From Clostridia bacterium (lineage in GTDB: Bacteria > Bacillota > Clostridia > Christensenellales > Aristaeellaceae), in NCBI GenBank assembly GCA_017519405.1, contig JAFWSH010000014.1, positions 98,192-162,191 on the forward strand: a DNA stretch of 64,000 nt, written 5' to 3'. Made by a program: the position numbers and the translations under genes. Shown piece by piece: positions 7,662 through 18,400 of the stretch. Under the pieces are notes generated by a model. It searched no databases and had not been told where the DNA came from. It saw nothing but the letters and a program-made list of their open reading frames with translations. The stretch's first letter is position 1. Each line of letters opens with the position of its first letter.

Positions 7662-10600
7662 ATGCCAAGAGTCGACAAACTCAATGCGCCACTGTTGGTG
7701 GTGGGCCTGGGAGGCACCGGCGCGGACGGACTGCTACGTGTCAAGAGCCTTTTCCAGCAGCGCCTGAACCCGGAGATCATCGGCGGAGAAGAACAGGATC
7801 ATCCGCCCCGCACGGCGTTCCTGGAAATCGACACCGACTCCACTGTGCTCAGAAAGCGCTACCAGGGTGTTCGGATCAATCAGAACACCGAGTGGTTCAG
7901 CATGCACTGTGACATGAATCACATTCTGGGTGATGCCAACGGCACACGGGTCCCCATGTATTGCAGGGACTGGCTGAGCCCGGTCTTCTACACGGATCCG
8001 CAGATGAGAAGTGCGGCAATCGAGGGCGCCGGTACCTACCGCCAGCTCTCCCGCTTGATGCTCTTCAACAAGGCGGATGATCTGCACACAAAGCTTTCTG
8101 CCACGCTGCACCAGCTTGCTGCATGCCCTCAGGGCGCGCCTGTTGGCGAACGGAACGTCAACGTGGTGGTGATCACGGGCTTCAGCGGCGGCACGGGCTC
8201 GGGCGCTTTCCTGGACTTTGCCTATCTGCTGCGCCATGCAGCGGAGCAGCAGAATATCAGCTACACCCTGGAGCTGTACGTGGTGATGCCGGACATCTTT
8301 GTCAACAAGCTGGCCACCGGCGACGGGAAAAAGCGGATACAGTATGAGGCAAACGGGTTCGCGGCGTTGAAGGAACTGGATTACTGGATGGACTACGACA
8401 GCCGGCGGGAGCCCAATGTCCCCGACGAAGCTTTCACCGTGCAGTACAGCGACAGCCTTGTGGTGTCCTGGAACAGCAAGCCCTTTGATGATGTCACGCT
8501 GTTGTGCGGTTCCAACGTGGAGGGCACCATTCTCCAGAATTCCTACGACATTGCCCTGGACGCGGTGGCCCAGATGCTGCTGTTCATCATGGCGGATGAG
8601 TCTCAGCGTACCGGAACCGATGTGGTGATCAGCAACGGCGCCGATAACTCCACAGCGGATGACACCTACACCTTCCAGTCTGCCAAGAGCAACGAGCATG
8701 CCTTTATCCGTGCGGTGCCCCGGGACTTCCCCCATCTGTATGGCTACCGCTCCATTGGTGCCTTCAGCAATCTGTCCGAGCAGCACAACAAGGTGGTCAT
8801 CGAGACCAGCACCCTGCTGACGGATCTTACGGCGTTCTTCCAGAAGCCGGGCCGGATGCCGGTGATGGAGGGCAAGGACCCGGAGGAATTTGCTGAGCCC
8901 TTCAGGACCAAGATCAGCGATCTGATGGCGGCTTTTGTTGCCCAGACGCCCTACCCGGCAGAGGTCACCGACGGTCTGGCACCCTATGACATGCAGTCCC
9001 TGCGGAACCAGGATGAGGAGCTGGCCCCCCACAAGGTGCAGCTGCCCAAATGGATCAAGGACACCATCACGGAGAAGCCCAAGTGGGTGGAAGCCATTCA
9101 GGCGGATCTGCTGGACTTCTTCAAGCGGACGGCGGCGGAATACGTCCGCAACCGGGGGCCCCAGGCGCTGGAGGTTATGCTGTCCGACACAGACCACGGC
9201 TTCCTCCGCTGGCTCCAGGATCGGGCAGAGATGTACAGCGGCGAGAAGAGCCAGTACGCGAATGCCTACAATGCGGCTCTGCAGAACGCTTCCCAGCGTT
9301 TTGTGGATTTCAAGGGACAGAGCGGCATCATGGGTCTGCTGAGGCAGTCGGGTCTGTTCCGGGATTACCTGGGCTTCCTGAAGCAGGCCTTTGAGTCCTA
9401 CCAGTATCAGGTGTTCTATGCGGCTGCGGAGGAGGCAGTCCGGGCCGTCCGGACCACCGTTGCCACCCAGGTGCTGGAGGGGAGCCTGGCTCAAACGATC
9501 CGTGCCCTGAAGGAGCTGGAACAGGAATACACGCAGCTGTCTGCCGACATGCCCCAGAGCACGGCCATCCCGGGCCGCATGGAGAGCATCCGCAAGGATA
9601 TCAGCCACGCCTATACCGATGAGCACCTCCAGGAGCAGCTGAGGACGGACGCGCTGACGCAGATCTCGGAGATTGCCGTTATGGAGGGCCTGGATCACGA
9701 GACGGCGGTGGAGGAACTGCACGACAGGTTCACCACAGTCCTCAACCGGGCTTTCTTCACCATCAACAACGCCACGCTGCAGGACGAGCTGGCCGGCATC
9801 GCGACCGGCACCGTTCAGAACTACGCTGCCACCACGATTGCCCCCAACCTTGAGATCGGCGCACAGGTGCTCTTTGCCAACCACACGGATTATCATGTGA
9901 CCAAGGGCAATACCGCCTTCATCTCCTTTGTTAGTGTGCCCCGGAATCAGACGGACGTGAAGCAGGGCATCCGGAACTACATCACCCAGAACGACAAGTA
10001 CAGCGGGTCTGTCTTCAAAAACAGTCTGGTGGACGACCAGGTGTTCTGGCTGAATGTGGCGGCGGGTCTGCCGCTGTGCGCCTACCGTTTCCTGGCGGAG
10101 TATGAGCGGGTGTATGAACAGAACAAGGAACGGCCCGGCCTGCATCTGATGCTGGCAGATGACGCCATGCTGGTGCGGCGGAACGAGCGCCGCAGCATCA
10201 AGAACGACTGGACGCTGCTGCCCAGCCCCAACCCCTTCAGAATCCTCCACACTGGCAGCCAGCCCGTGGCACCTGAGCTGCAAACCGCCTGGGCGGCTAC
10301 GGAACACTGCCTGTCGGAGATTGAGAAGAGCGGCACCATCGCCATGGATCTCAGCGACCCTGCCAAGCCCAAGTGCAGCATTCATATCTACATGGATGGC
10401 GGCAGGATGATGGGCGTGGACAAAATGACCGCAAAGGTGTCGGAAGCCATCCAGAGCACCTCCTCCCCCGAGGACTGCCTGACAAAGCTGGAAGCCATCA
10501 GGACCGATCATACGGTCTGCAAGACTTACCAGATCATGGATCCGCACCAGACAGACCAGCCCCAGGCCAATCACCAGATTGCCATCTTTGCCGGGAAGCT

Positions 10601-11261
10601 CGGCCTGGACACCCAGGTTGCCGACCAGAAGGAGCAGGCGTTCCGGGAGCTGTCCTACTGGATTCTGTCCCGCAGACCCGAGCTGATCCAGGTGCTGACC
10701 AGACAGGTGGAGCTGGACGGTGTCCTCAACGCGGCAATCCGCAAGGAGCAGGAGGAAATCGCAAAGCGCAGGAAACTGGCTGAGGCCATCCGGACGGTGG
10801 CGGAGATGTATCTGTTTGAGCGGCTCTCGAACCAGCGCATCAACATCCTGTACCTGAACGACCGGGATGAGCTGGAGACGGCGGGCCAGAGGAATGTCCT
10901 CTTTGACCGGGAGAAGTACTGGGCTCACGAGGAATTCTGGGCCAATTACATTCCGCTGGTGATCCGCATGGTGGAGTGGTACGCCGAGCAGGACCGTACC
11001 CTGGAACCCTTCAGAAGCATCGAGGCCAAGGTGAAGGAGCTGTTCGAACAGGCGAAGAACCTGGAGGACACCCCGGCGGACAACGCCAAGGCCAAAGCGC
11101 TGTTGGAGCGCACGGCGGCGCTGGTCAAGGACATGGAGGACAGGGTCATCGACTTCAAGGTTAACCAGAAGGAACTGCCCAAGGAAGCCTACGACAAAGC
11201 GCTCTTTATCATGAATGAGATGATCAAGACGTATCGCGGCCTGGGCACAATCTTCATGTAA
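7662..11261 (+). CDS. Bacterial tubulin-like GTPase (Tubulin_2-type)
   Basis: This 1199-aa protein opens with a nucleotide-binding beta-alpha unit (LLVVGLGGTGADGLLRVKS, residues about 11-29). Near 174-180 it carries SGGTGSG within VVVITGFSGGTGSGAFLDF, matching the G-box loop of the tubulin/FtsZ superfamily. Both match what is known of the Tubulin_2 family of large tubulin-like proteins found beside other NTPases. The remaining 800 residues are long helical, partly coiled-coil segments that could mediate assembly. No membrane segment is seen. ATG at 7662 follows GGAAGGGAG. It is the likely polymerising or switching core of the operon. Interestingly it begins MPRV, while three operon membrane proteins end in PRV. 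Confidence 0.8.
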   Translation: MPRVDKLNAPLLVVGLGGTGADGLLRVKSLFQQRLNPEIIGGEEQDHPPRTAFLEIDTDSTVLRKRYQGVRINQNTEWFSMHCDMNHILGDANGTRVPMYCRDWLSPVFYTDPQMRSAAIEGAGTYRQLSRLMLFNKADDLHTKLSATLHQLAACPQGAPVGERNVNVVVITGFSGGTGSGAFLDFAYLLRHAAEQQNISYTLELYVVMPDIFVNKLATGDGKKRIQYEANGFAALKELDYWMDYDSRREPNVPDEAFTVQYSDSLVVSWNSKPFDDVTLLCGSNVEGTILQNSYDIALDAVAQMLLFIMADESQRTGTDVVISNGADNSTADDTYTFQSAKSNEHAFIRAVPRDFPHLYGYRSIGAFSNLSEQHNKVVIETSTLLTDLTAFFQKPGRMPVMEGKDPEEFAEPFRTKISDLMAAFVAQTPYPAEVTDGLAPYDMQSLRNQDEELAPHKVQLPKWIKDTITEKPKWVEAIQADLLDFFKRTAAEYVRNRGPQALEVMLSDTDHGFLRWLQDRAEMYSGEKSQYANAYNAALQNASQRFVDFKGQSGIMGLLRQSGLFRDYLGFLKQAFESYQYQVFYAAAEEAVRAVRTTVATQVLEGSLAQTIRALKELEQEYTQLSADMPQSTAIPGRMESIRKDISHAYTDEHLQEQLRTDALTQISEIAVMEGLDHETAVEELHDRFTTVLNRAFFTINNATLQDELAGIATGTVQNYAATTIAPNLEIGAQVLFANHTDYHVTKGNTAFISFVSVPRNQTDVKQGIRNYITQNDKYSGSVFKNSLVDDQVFWLNVAAGLPLCAYRFLAEYERVYEQNKERPGLHLMLADDAMLVRRNERRSIKNDWTLLPSPNPFRILHTGSQPVAPELQTAWAATEHCLSEIEKSGTIAMDLSDPAKPKCSIHIYMDGGRMMGVDKMTAKVSEAIQSTSSPEDCLTKLEAIRTDHTVCKTYQIMDPHQTDQPQANHQIAIFAGKLGLDTQVADQKEQAFRELSYWILSRRPELIQVLTRQVELDGVLNAAIRKEQEEIAKRRKLAEAIRTVAEMYLFERLSNQRINILYLNDRDELETAGQRNVLFDREKYWAHEEFWANYIPLVIRMVEWYAEQDRTLEPFRSIEAKVKELFEQAKNLEDTPADNAKAKALLERTAALVKDMEDRVIDFKVNQKELPKEAYDKALFIMNEMIKTYRGLGTIFM

Positions 11262-11300
11262 GCTGACCGGAATCGTGTCCGCGTAGAGCGAGACATACAC

Positions 11301-11337
11301 GGATCCCGGCTGCACGGCATACCGGCAGCCGGGATCC
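11301..11337 (+). promoter_or_regulatory. Perfect intercistronic hairpin after the tubulin-like gene
   Basis: GGATCCCGGCTGC (11301-11313) and GCAGCCGGGATCC (11325-11337) form a 13-bp perfect stem, and three further inner pairs (CGG/CCG) shorten the loop. No T-run follows. It sits five bases before the GAGGAGG ribosome binding site of the next gene, so it may tune mRNA stability or translation of that cistron. Confidence 0.65.
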
Positions 11338-11357
11338 AATCCTGAGGAGGCACGGAT

Positions 11358-13733
11358 ATGGGAATGATTCAGGTTGCAGGGGCGTGCAAAAAAACGGTGT
11401 TCAGGAAAATCCAGACGCATGTGGAGGAGAAACTGAACCAGACGGAGCGCAAGTCCATCAGCTTCAGGATGATGGATGAGCTCAGCGTGAGCACCCGGCT
11501 GCTGATTCAGGAGCTGATTAACCAAGCGGTTGCGGTGCAGGACACCGAACGCAGACTCGACCTGATCATGGTATGCGATGCCGAGGGGCTTGCCGGCAGG
11601 GGAACTGAGGATGTGATCAATCTGATTGAGAAAATCAGGAACCCTGACCTCGGCCTTTTCCATGTCTCCGTCACACTGATCTGGATGACCGGCGAATACC
11701 AGGAGGGGAGCAGCAAGGCACGGAATGCGAGCCTGGAGAAGCTGGCCCGGAATCAGTCCATCGCCCGTGTGGTGATGCTGACAGACCGATGCTCCAACCT
11801 GGCGTCCTCTGATGAGAACCTGCGGATCCAGGCTGCCGCCCTCGTGATCAGCGCTTATCCCCACCTGACAGCCACCCAGTTTGAGCCGGGACTGTACACC
11901 GTGGGCGTGGGCAGTCAGGAGATCACGCAGGAGAACGTGGCGGATTACGCCAGATCAAAAGCCGCCGAAGCCATTATGAGAAGGAGCCTGACCCTCAAAA
12001 ACAAGCCTGAGATGGAGATGCTCTGCGCACGGGCCTTTGACACAGACGACCGTGCCATGAGCCTCAAGGAGCATGTACAGGAGATCGTAGCGTCGGTGTG
12101 CGTGACCAATTTCTGCTACATCAGCGGAGAGGGTGAGCACCACTCCGGGGCGGAGAAGAATCCCCAGATGGATGTCCTGCTGCAGGATAAAGTGGACGCG
12201 TGGTCCCGGAAGATGAAAGTGCTGATGGCGCGGATGCTTTATCCGGAGGACGCGCGGGACTTTTTCAAGAGCGATGAAGCCAGCCAGTTTGAGATGATGC
12301 TCAGCGGAATCCGTGCCGAATTCGGAGGCGGATTCAACGCCGCCCTGCGTTTCCCGTTATTTGGGGAGGGCAAAAAAGCTGGCCTGGCATACCAACAGTT
12401 CATGAGCGAACGGCAGCGGAATGTGGCTGCATGTGTGGAGGAGCTTTGCCGCAGGTGGCGGGCAACCCGCAGTAACCTGGAGGAGTATGCAAGACAGCTG
12501 ATCGCCAGACGGGACACGCTGCTGAGCACATACCAGTGTGAACCTGCCTTCGCTGACCGCTGTGAACGGCTCGCCCAGACATATATGAAGGACATCCGGG
12601 ACCGTATTGTCTCAAGAATCACGCCAGACCAGAACGATCTGATTTCATGGATTGACGAGCAGGAGGATGGCGACGGCCGCCTGAACGATACGGTGATCCG
12701 GAAGCTTCTGGACTGGGTTCAGGAGCAGGTGATGACTGAGTCCCACACCAGTTTGTTCAGCGATATGGCAGCCTGGGATCTTTCACAGATCAACAGCCGG
12801 GTGCTGTCGCCCATCGGCAATGAGGCGCGGGTCAGCCTGGCCTGCCGCAGGCATGCCGAGATGCCTGCCAGCCGGACCGTCTGCTGCTTCCTGCCGGCTT
12901 TCCTGCCGGATCTGGCCAACAGAAACATCCAGATGTTGGGGACGGAACCCAGGATGATTCGGGTGAACAACCAGAATTACAGGAATATCGAGGCAGTGGC
13001 CCTGGTCTGGCTGGCCGCATCACAGGACATGGAGAAAGAGGCAAAAAACCTCACAGCCTTCGCGCCGGATATGGACGATGACAACCCGGCTGTACACAGG
13101 AACGCTGAGCAGCAACCGGATGTCCTGCAGGACGAGAAACCGGAGGAGCAGGAGCCTGCCGGGAAGAGCGGGCAGGACCAGGGGAAGACAGCCCGGAGCC
13201 CTTGGGGGCTTCAGATCAGCGGCCAGACGGTTTCCATCAACTGGCCGGACAGAACAATAAAGGAAGTCAATATCCAGCTGGACGGAAAAAAAGTTGCCAC
13301 CATCCGGTTTGAAGCGATGGATTACAGCAAAGAGATTCCGCAGGCGGGCACGCCGGGGAAACACACCCTGCGAATCATCAACCCGGACAACGGAGGAGTG
13401 CTGGATGCTGTCGAGTTTTCCGGCAAAAAGGACATCCTCCAGTACGGCAAGAGAAAGACAAAGACCGTCAGTTTGAGCCAGGACGCCGTGCTGGAGACCT
13501 ATGAGTTGTATGTCTATGATGTTGTGCCGGGAGACGGCGCCGGCGGCCAGGGGACACCTCCGCCCTTTGACAGACTCCTGATGCAGCATGGGCGTGACGC
13601 GGTAGCGCTGGGCAACCCCAAGAAAATCGGGCGTGCGCCATATACCTGGTTTGTGGCGGAGATCGCAGAGGTGCCCTATGAGCTGTCGGTGACGGAGGAA
13701 CTGCTGTCCAACTATGAGATTATCAGGGTCTGA
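11358..13733 (+). CDS. Unrecognised 791-aa component of the tubulin/GTPase operon
   Basis: I do not recognise a family. Residues 1 to about 190 look like an alpha/beta domain (RRLDLIMVCDAEGLAGRG, LFHVSVTLIWMTGEY, ARVVMLTDRCSNL) that could resemble a vWA or tubulin-partner fold, without a clear metal-binding DxSxS motif. Residues about 200-480 are helical with coiled-coil character. An acidic, Glu/Gln/Pro-rich linker lies near 560-620. The C-terminal 170 residues are beta-rich (LQISGQTVSINW, VNIQLDGKKVATIRF), Ig- or FHA-like. There is no signal peptide or membrane helix, so it is cytosolic. ATG at 11358 follows GAGGAGG. Its place between the tubulin-like protein and the GTPase suggests an adaptor or scaffold role. 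Confidence 0.8.
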   Translation: MGMIQVAGACKKTVFRKIQTHVEEKLNQTERKSISFRMMDELSVSTRLLIQELINQAVAVQDTERRLDLIMVCDAEGLAGRGTEDVINLIEKIRNPDLGLFHVSVTLIWMTGEYQEGSSKARNASLEKLARNQSIARVVMLTDRCSNLASSDENLRIQAAALVISAYPHLTATQFEPGLYTVGVGSQEITQENVADYARSKAAEAIMRRSLTLKNKPEMEMLCARAFDTDDRAMSLKEHVQEIVASVCVTNFCYISGEGEHHSGAEKNPQMDVLLQDKVDAWSRKMKVLMARMLYPEDARDFFKSDEASQFEMMLSGIRAEFGGGFNAALRFPLFGEGKKAGLAYQQFMSERQRNVAACVEELCRRWRATRSNLEEYARQLIARRDTLLSTYQCEPAFADRCERLAQTYMKDIRDRIVSRITPDQNDLISWIDEQEDGDGRLNDTVIRKLLDWVQEQVMTESHTSLFSDMAAWDLSQINSRVLSPIGNEARVSLACRRHAEMPASRTVCCFLPAFLPDLANRNIQMLGTEPRMIRVNNQNYRNIEAVALVWLAASQDMEKEAKNLTAFAPDMDDDNPAVHRNAEQQPDVLQDEKPEEQEPAGKSGQDQGKTARSPWGLQISGQTVSINWPDRTIKEVNIQLDGKKVATIRFEAMDYSKEIPQAGTPGKHTLRIINPDNGGVLDAVEFSGKKDILQYGKRKTKTVSLSQDAVLETYELYVYDVVPGDGAGGQGTPPPFDRLLMQHGRDAVALGNPKKIGRAPYTWFVAEIAEVPYELSVTEELLSNYEIIRV

Positions 13734-13770
13734 CCATGGCGGCAGACCTTCAGCGAGAGAGGTAGAGATT

Positions 13771-15372
13771 ATGTCGTTTGTGTGTCCCTATTGCCTGAAA
13801 CCCTTTGAGCGGGACGAAGTTCTGTTCTACAAGGATTCCGCTGCGCGGAACCCCATCCGCCGACTGAGCGCGGAGGATCAGGGAGCCGACAGCAGCGCAG
13901 TGGCCGCCAGTCACCAGGACGAGAGCGAACAGCGCAGTTCCGACTTCGCATCCGTGGCAGGCAGAAGAAGGCCCGGCGCCGCAACACGATTCAGGCAGGA
14001 GGAAGTCCAGACTGCCGAAAACCAACCGCAGGAGACGGAATCCGGGTCTGCCACCGGCAAAACGCCGGCTGTCAGCCACCTGGATCTGGGAATCACCATC
14101 CAGGATACCATCCTGGAGCGGAATATGGCCAAATATGGCGGCGGAAGGATATTTACGTGCAAGCGGACAACGGTCTTCTACGGGATCAAACCCCGGCGTG
14201 AGCTGGAGGATCATCCTACGGTGGGCTACGGCTACATCGAGGACCCTGAGGCGGCGGGAATCCCTGACCGCCTGAGAATCTACACCCCGGCGGCGGATGG
14301 CACGCCGGGATGGAGCTGGGCGGTCTATCCAATCTGCCCCAACTGCCGCTGTGACCTGCCGACAGATTACTTCAGCGTTCCGGAAGAGAACATCCATGTG
14401 CTGGCGCTGGCGGGATGCACTGCCGCAGGTAAAACCCAGTACATTACCGTGGCGCTGGAGGACCTTGTAAAAAGGCAAGCGGACAACCTGGAGCTGGTGG
14501 TATCCTGCGAACTGGAGCTGTGCAGCAAGTGGTTTCACCAGATCAACCTGGAGAATTTTGAAAAAACGCGCATCGACGCCACGGATATCAACGTGGAACT
14601 CTTCCCGCTGCTGCTGAAGGTGAGAACCCTCAACGGCGAGACGCATTTTGTTATGTTCTATGACTGCGCCGGTGAGTATGCCGTCAACAAGGACTATGCC
14701 GTCAGTATTGCCAAGTTTCAGCGGGCTGACACCATCCTGCTGATGGTGGATTCGGCCCAGCTCTTTCACAAAGATCTCAACGAGGGCGAGCTGATCAGCC
14801 CTCTGGGATACATGAACGCTGTCCGGGCACTGGTCAACAACAAAATCCTGGAGGGGCAGAAACTGAAGCACGTCATTGTGGCGCTGACCAAGTGCGACGT
14901 CCTGATGGGAAAAGAGGAAGAGGGTCAGGACAACAACTTCATTTTCCATAAATACATCCCAGGAACCAGCATTGAGACGGGATTCTACGAGTCCTCCCTG
15001 AAGTGTCACAGAGGTGCTTTTCAGTATGGGCTGGTAGTGCAGAACGGCCAGCAGATTAACGAAGTGCTGGCAGATGCGGACATCAACGATATCCAACAGG
15101 CCATCGCCAAGCAGCTGGGCGAGCAGATGGATTACACCTTTGACCTGCTGGCCGTCTCCACCTACTCAAGGCAGAGCGATGGGGCCTTCATCAAGACGCA
15201 GACGATTGAGGGATCGAAATTTCATCGCCTGGTGGAGCCCATTCTGGTGGCCATGTACCACTGGTATATGCTGCCGGGGGAGGATGGCCAGATTCCGGTG
15301 AAACCCAGCAAGATCCAGGAGCCGCCGCCTAAGCTGTCCTTCTTCCAGCGGCTTTTCGGGAAGAAACAATAG
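13771..15372 (+). CDS. Zinc-ribbon P-loop GTPase (double-GTPase-2-like)
   Basis: The 533-aa protein starts with a Cys pair (FVCPYCLKPF) completed by a second pair near residue 190 (ICPNCRCDLP). This makes a zinc ribbon split by about 180 residues, much of them polar and disordered. The GTPase core follows: Walker A GCTAAGKT near 214-221, switch II/Walker B FYDCAGE near 296-302, and TKCD near 374-377, the guanine-specificity position of a G protein. This matches the DO-GTPase2-type enzymes described with GTPase-associated (GAP1) proteins in bacterial conflict operons. ATG at 13771 follows AGAGAGG; the longer frame from 13714 overlaps the upstream gene. The partner is the next gene. Confidence 0.8.
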   Translation: MSFVCPYCLKPFERDEVLFYKDSAARNPIRRLSAEDQGADSSAVAASHQDESEQRSSDFASVAGRRRPGAATRFRQEEVQTAENQPQETESGSATGKTPAVSHLDLGITIQDTILERNMAKYGGGRIFTCKRTTVFYGIKPRRELEDHPTVGYGYIEDPEAAGIPDRLRIYTPAADGTPGWSWAVYPICPNCRCDLPTDYFSVPEENIHVLALAGCTAAGKTQYITVALEDLVKRQADNLELVVSCELELCSKWFHQINLENFEKTRIDATDINVELFPLLLKVRTLNGETHFVMFYDCAGEYAVNKDYAVSIAKFQRADTILLMVDSAQLFHKDLNEGELISPLGYMNAVRALVNNKILEGQKLKHVIVALTKCDVLMGKEEEGQDNNFIFHKYIPGTSIETGFYESSLKCHRGAFQYGLVVQNGQQINEVLADADINDIQQAIAKQLGEQMDYTFDLLAVSTYSRQSDGAFIKTQTIEGSKFHRLVEPILVAMYHWYMLPGEDGQIPVKPSKIQEPPPKLSFFQRLFGKKQ

Positions 15373-15442
15373 GACCCAGCCGTAACCTGGCAGAGGAAAC
15401 AACGGGGCGCCGGGAGAACGGATACGGATTGGAGATTGTCGC

Positions 15443-18400
15443 ATGAAGTTCGAACAGTATGCCTATGGCCGCGGCGAGGGCGGATTCGGCTCAGCCGCCA
15501 GTAACGGGGCAGAGCTGCTTCTGCAGGGCGTGACAGGAGAGGACGTACGAAACCAGGCCCGCTTTTCCAAATGGGACGATGAGCGGATGGTGATGGAGCT
15601 CCAGGCTTTCCCCATGGGGGACGGCAGTGAGAGCGAATTCATCCTGAGCGGGTCCTGCTGGGTATCGAAAAACACGCGTCCATACGGCTACATGCACAGC
15701 ATGATCGTGCCGCCGGGGGAGGAGACCAGTCTGGAAACGGCGTTGGAGTTTTTGCTGTGCTCCGACGACTTCTTGGCCCCGGATACGATTCCTGATGCCA
15801 TTGACGGCAAGATTTACCTCCAGACCCGCGAGGTCTCCGACGAAAAGATCCGGAAAGTCTGGGAGAGCGTGGCTCCTATGGCCTCCGAAAAGGTGCTGCA
15901 GGAGCTGAACCTGCACGCTTTCCTGGCCAGATATTGGCAAACCTGCTGGGAACGGCTTGTGTGGCTGGGCGACAGGAGACAGACCTTTACGCCCCTCTTC
16001 GTGGTGGCCACGTCACCGGAACGGTTCCGGGAGGGGGACAGCCCGGAGAAGGATACGGTACTGATAGACGGTGTGGCGTTTTTCCTCCGGCATGTGCTTC
16101 CCCATCTCCCCCCCGCAGTCAAAAACATGGCCAGCGTCAGCTTTTCCAGCATGGATACAGCGCCGGATGCCCAGCGGGGCAGTGCGTGCCTGGTCTGCGT
16201 ACCTACGGGCTCGGCCATCAACCACGCGCCGGTGTACAGGTGCTTCAGCGACAGTGCGCTGGACAATCGGGTTGACGATGTTGTACTGCGGATCGGCCAG
16301 GAGATGCTGGAAAACCGTCTGCCGGAAAGCTACCTGAGGATCCAGAACCTGGAAAACCGCTGCTTCACGGCGGAGCGTGATTTCGACCTGATCTACAGGC
16401 TGGTGAATACGGAGATCATGCTGGAGGACATCGCCTCCGAACAGATGGAGGAGGAGGAACTGCAGTGGCAGATGGCAGCCTGCCTCCGGGAGTTGACCTC
16501 AGTTTCGCCGGAGGCGCTGAAGGGCGAGGCGGATGGTTATACCGTCCAGGGGCTGCTCAAAGATGACGGACTGACGGAAGACGAAATCCACCAGGTGCTC
16601 TTCCCCTTGGAACTGCAGCTTGCTGGACTCATGGCTGAAAAAGGCACAAAGTATCAGGCGGATGTTTTCCGGGTCTGTACAGAACTGTGGAAGAGCATCC
16701 CCAGCCGATGCGGAAAACTGAACGCTGAGGAGCGCCGCCAACTCACCGACGCTTGGGAGAAGGTGCTGACCCGCACATGGGACGAGCTGGAGCGCAGTCC
16801 CAGCATGCCGATACTGACAGCGGCGGGGGACGGTGCCATCAGCCCAGAGCTGCGGAGCCTGCTGGAGCGCCTGCTGAAAAACGGCCAGCAATTCCGGACG
16901 CAGATCACGGCTGAAAACAGAACGACACTGGATCAACTGCTGCTGTTACTGCTGCGTTGCCGCGTTGAGAGCCATTCAGACCTTGGAGACGCCCTCCTGA
17001 ACAAGCTGATGGAGGATGTGGACAAGGACAGCGGCCTGCTGAAACCTGCGCACTATCTGGAACTGCTGAAAAAGGTCTTGGCGGAATCAAAGAAAAACGG
17101 CGCCGTTGTGCCCCCGGAGTTCCGCGAGAAAGCGGTTGGTGATCTGGCGAGCATGGCCAACCGTCAGCTTCAGCTTCTCCGTGAACAGGGAGACGTGGAT
17201 GGCGAAACCCTTTACCAGGTATATGCACTGGACAGGGCCGCGGAGGTGCTCTGCCAGAACGGTTATGCCGGACTGGAATCCCTGGAGTTGTCTCTGGCAA
17301 GAGAGATCAGCCGGAGCGGAGATGACTATCAGCCGGCCTGCTATGCAAAATGTCTGAAAAAGTGGCGGACCATTGGCGAACGCTACAAGCAGATGCCGGA
17401 GCCGCAGAAAACACTGACCGCGGCCTGGGAGACGGTGCTGGCCCGATCCTGGCAGCCCTTGGACTGGCAGGAGGATATCCCCGTGATGCAGGTGGCGGCG
17501 ATGGGGCCGACGGACACCGCCGCAGTACGGCTTTTGGAGCGCTTGCTGAAGGGCAGCCAGGCGTATTCCGGACCGATTACCCCTGCCCGCAGCGGCATTC
17601 TGGACACACTGTTCAAGCTGGTGCAGCGCTGCCGCACAGAGGCACAGTCAGCGCCTGACAGTCGGCTTAACGAACTGGGCGATCAGCTGATGGACTATCT
17701 GGCTGATCACTGCAGCCGGGAGGATCAGCTGCTGACCCCCAGCCGTTACCTGGATCAGCTGGATGAGGGAAAACCGCTGAAAGACAGCGCCCGTGAAGCC
17801 ATGCTGAGCGATCTGGAACGTCTGCTGAAAGAACATGCAGAGCTGGTGCGGGGGCAGGGAATCCAGGACAATCGTGACGCGCTGGAGGAACTGCGATTCC
17901 AGAATGACCTGGAAGCCAGACTATCCAAACCACCCATGCGGCTGCCTGAGGATGTGCGGACCCGCCTGATGGCAGATCTGGAGCGGATGCTGCCGGTCTG
18001 GTGCACGGAGCGGGACCGTGATTTCGAAGCTGCCCTGTACAGAGCGATGCTGGAACGCGCCATCTCTCTGCCCAAGCGGTCGGCGAAACTCTCGAAGGAG
18101 ACAGCGGAGGTGCTGGCGGATGCATATGACAAATGCCTCACCTGCTTTTACAGCGAATGCGGCGAGGATCGCTGCCCCATGGCAGTGATGATGGAGCAGG
18201 ATCCCCAGAAGACCATTCCCTGGGAGGGCAACGTGGCCGGGGCCGTATTGGAGAGCCAGATGATCCCGGCTGGCGCCGAAAAGATGGTGGATCGCCTGAT
18301 TCAGCTGCGGAAATCTGAGGCCACCCAGAAGACCGCCGACCTGTATCGGGAAATCCTGGTGTCAGGGAGTTACAATGTCCCGGAGGACGTCTTCCCGGCT

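Noticed and set aside
4753-7668. 971-aa open frame on the minus strand
   Set aside because: Antisense shadow of the ectodomain protein; no start signals and no domain-like sequence.
7734-11864. 1376-aa open frame on the minus strand
   Set aside because: It is antisense to the tubulin-like gene, whose motifs, ribosome binding site and codon use identify the plus strand as coding. High GC keeps the antisense frame open.
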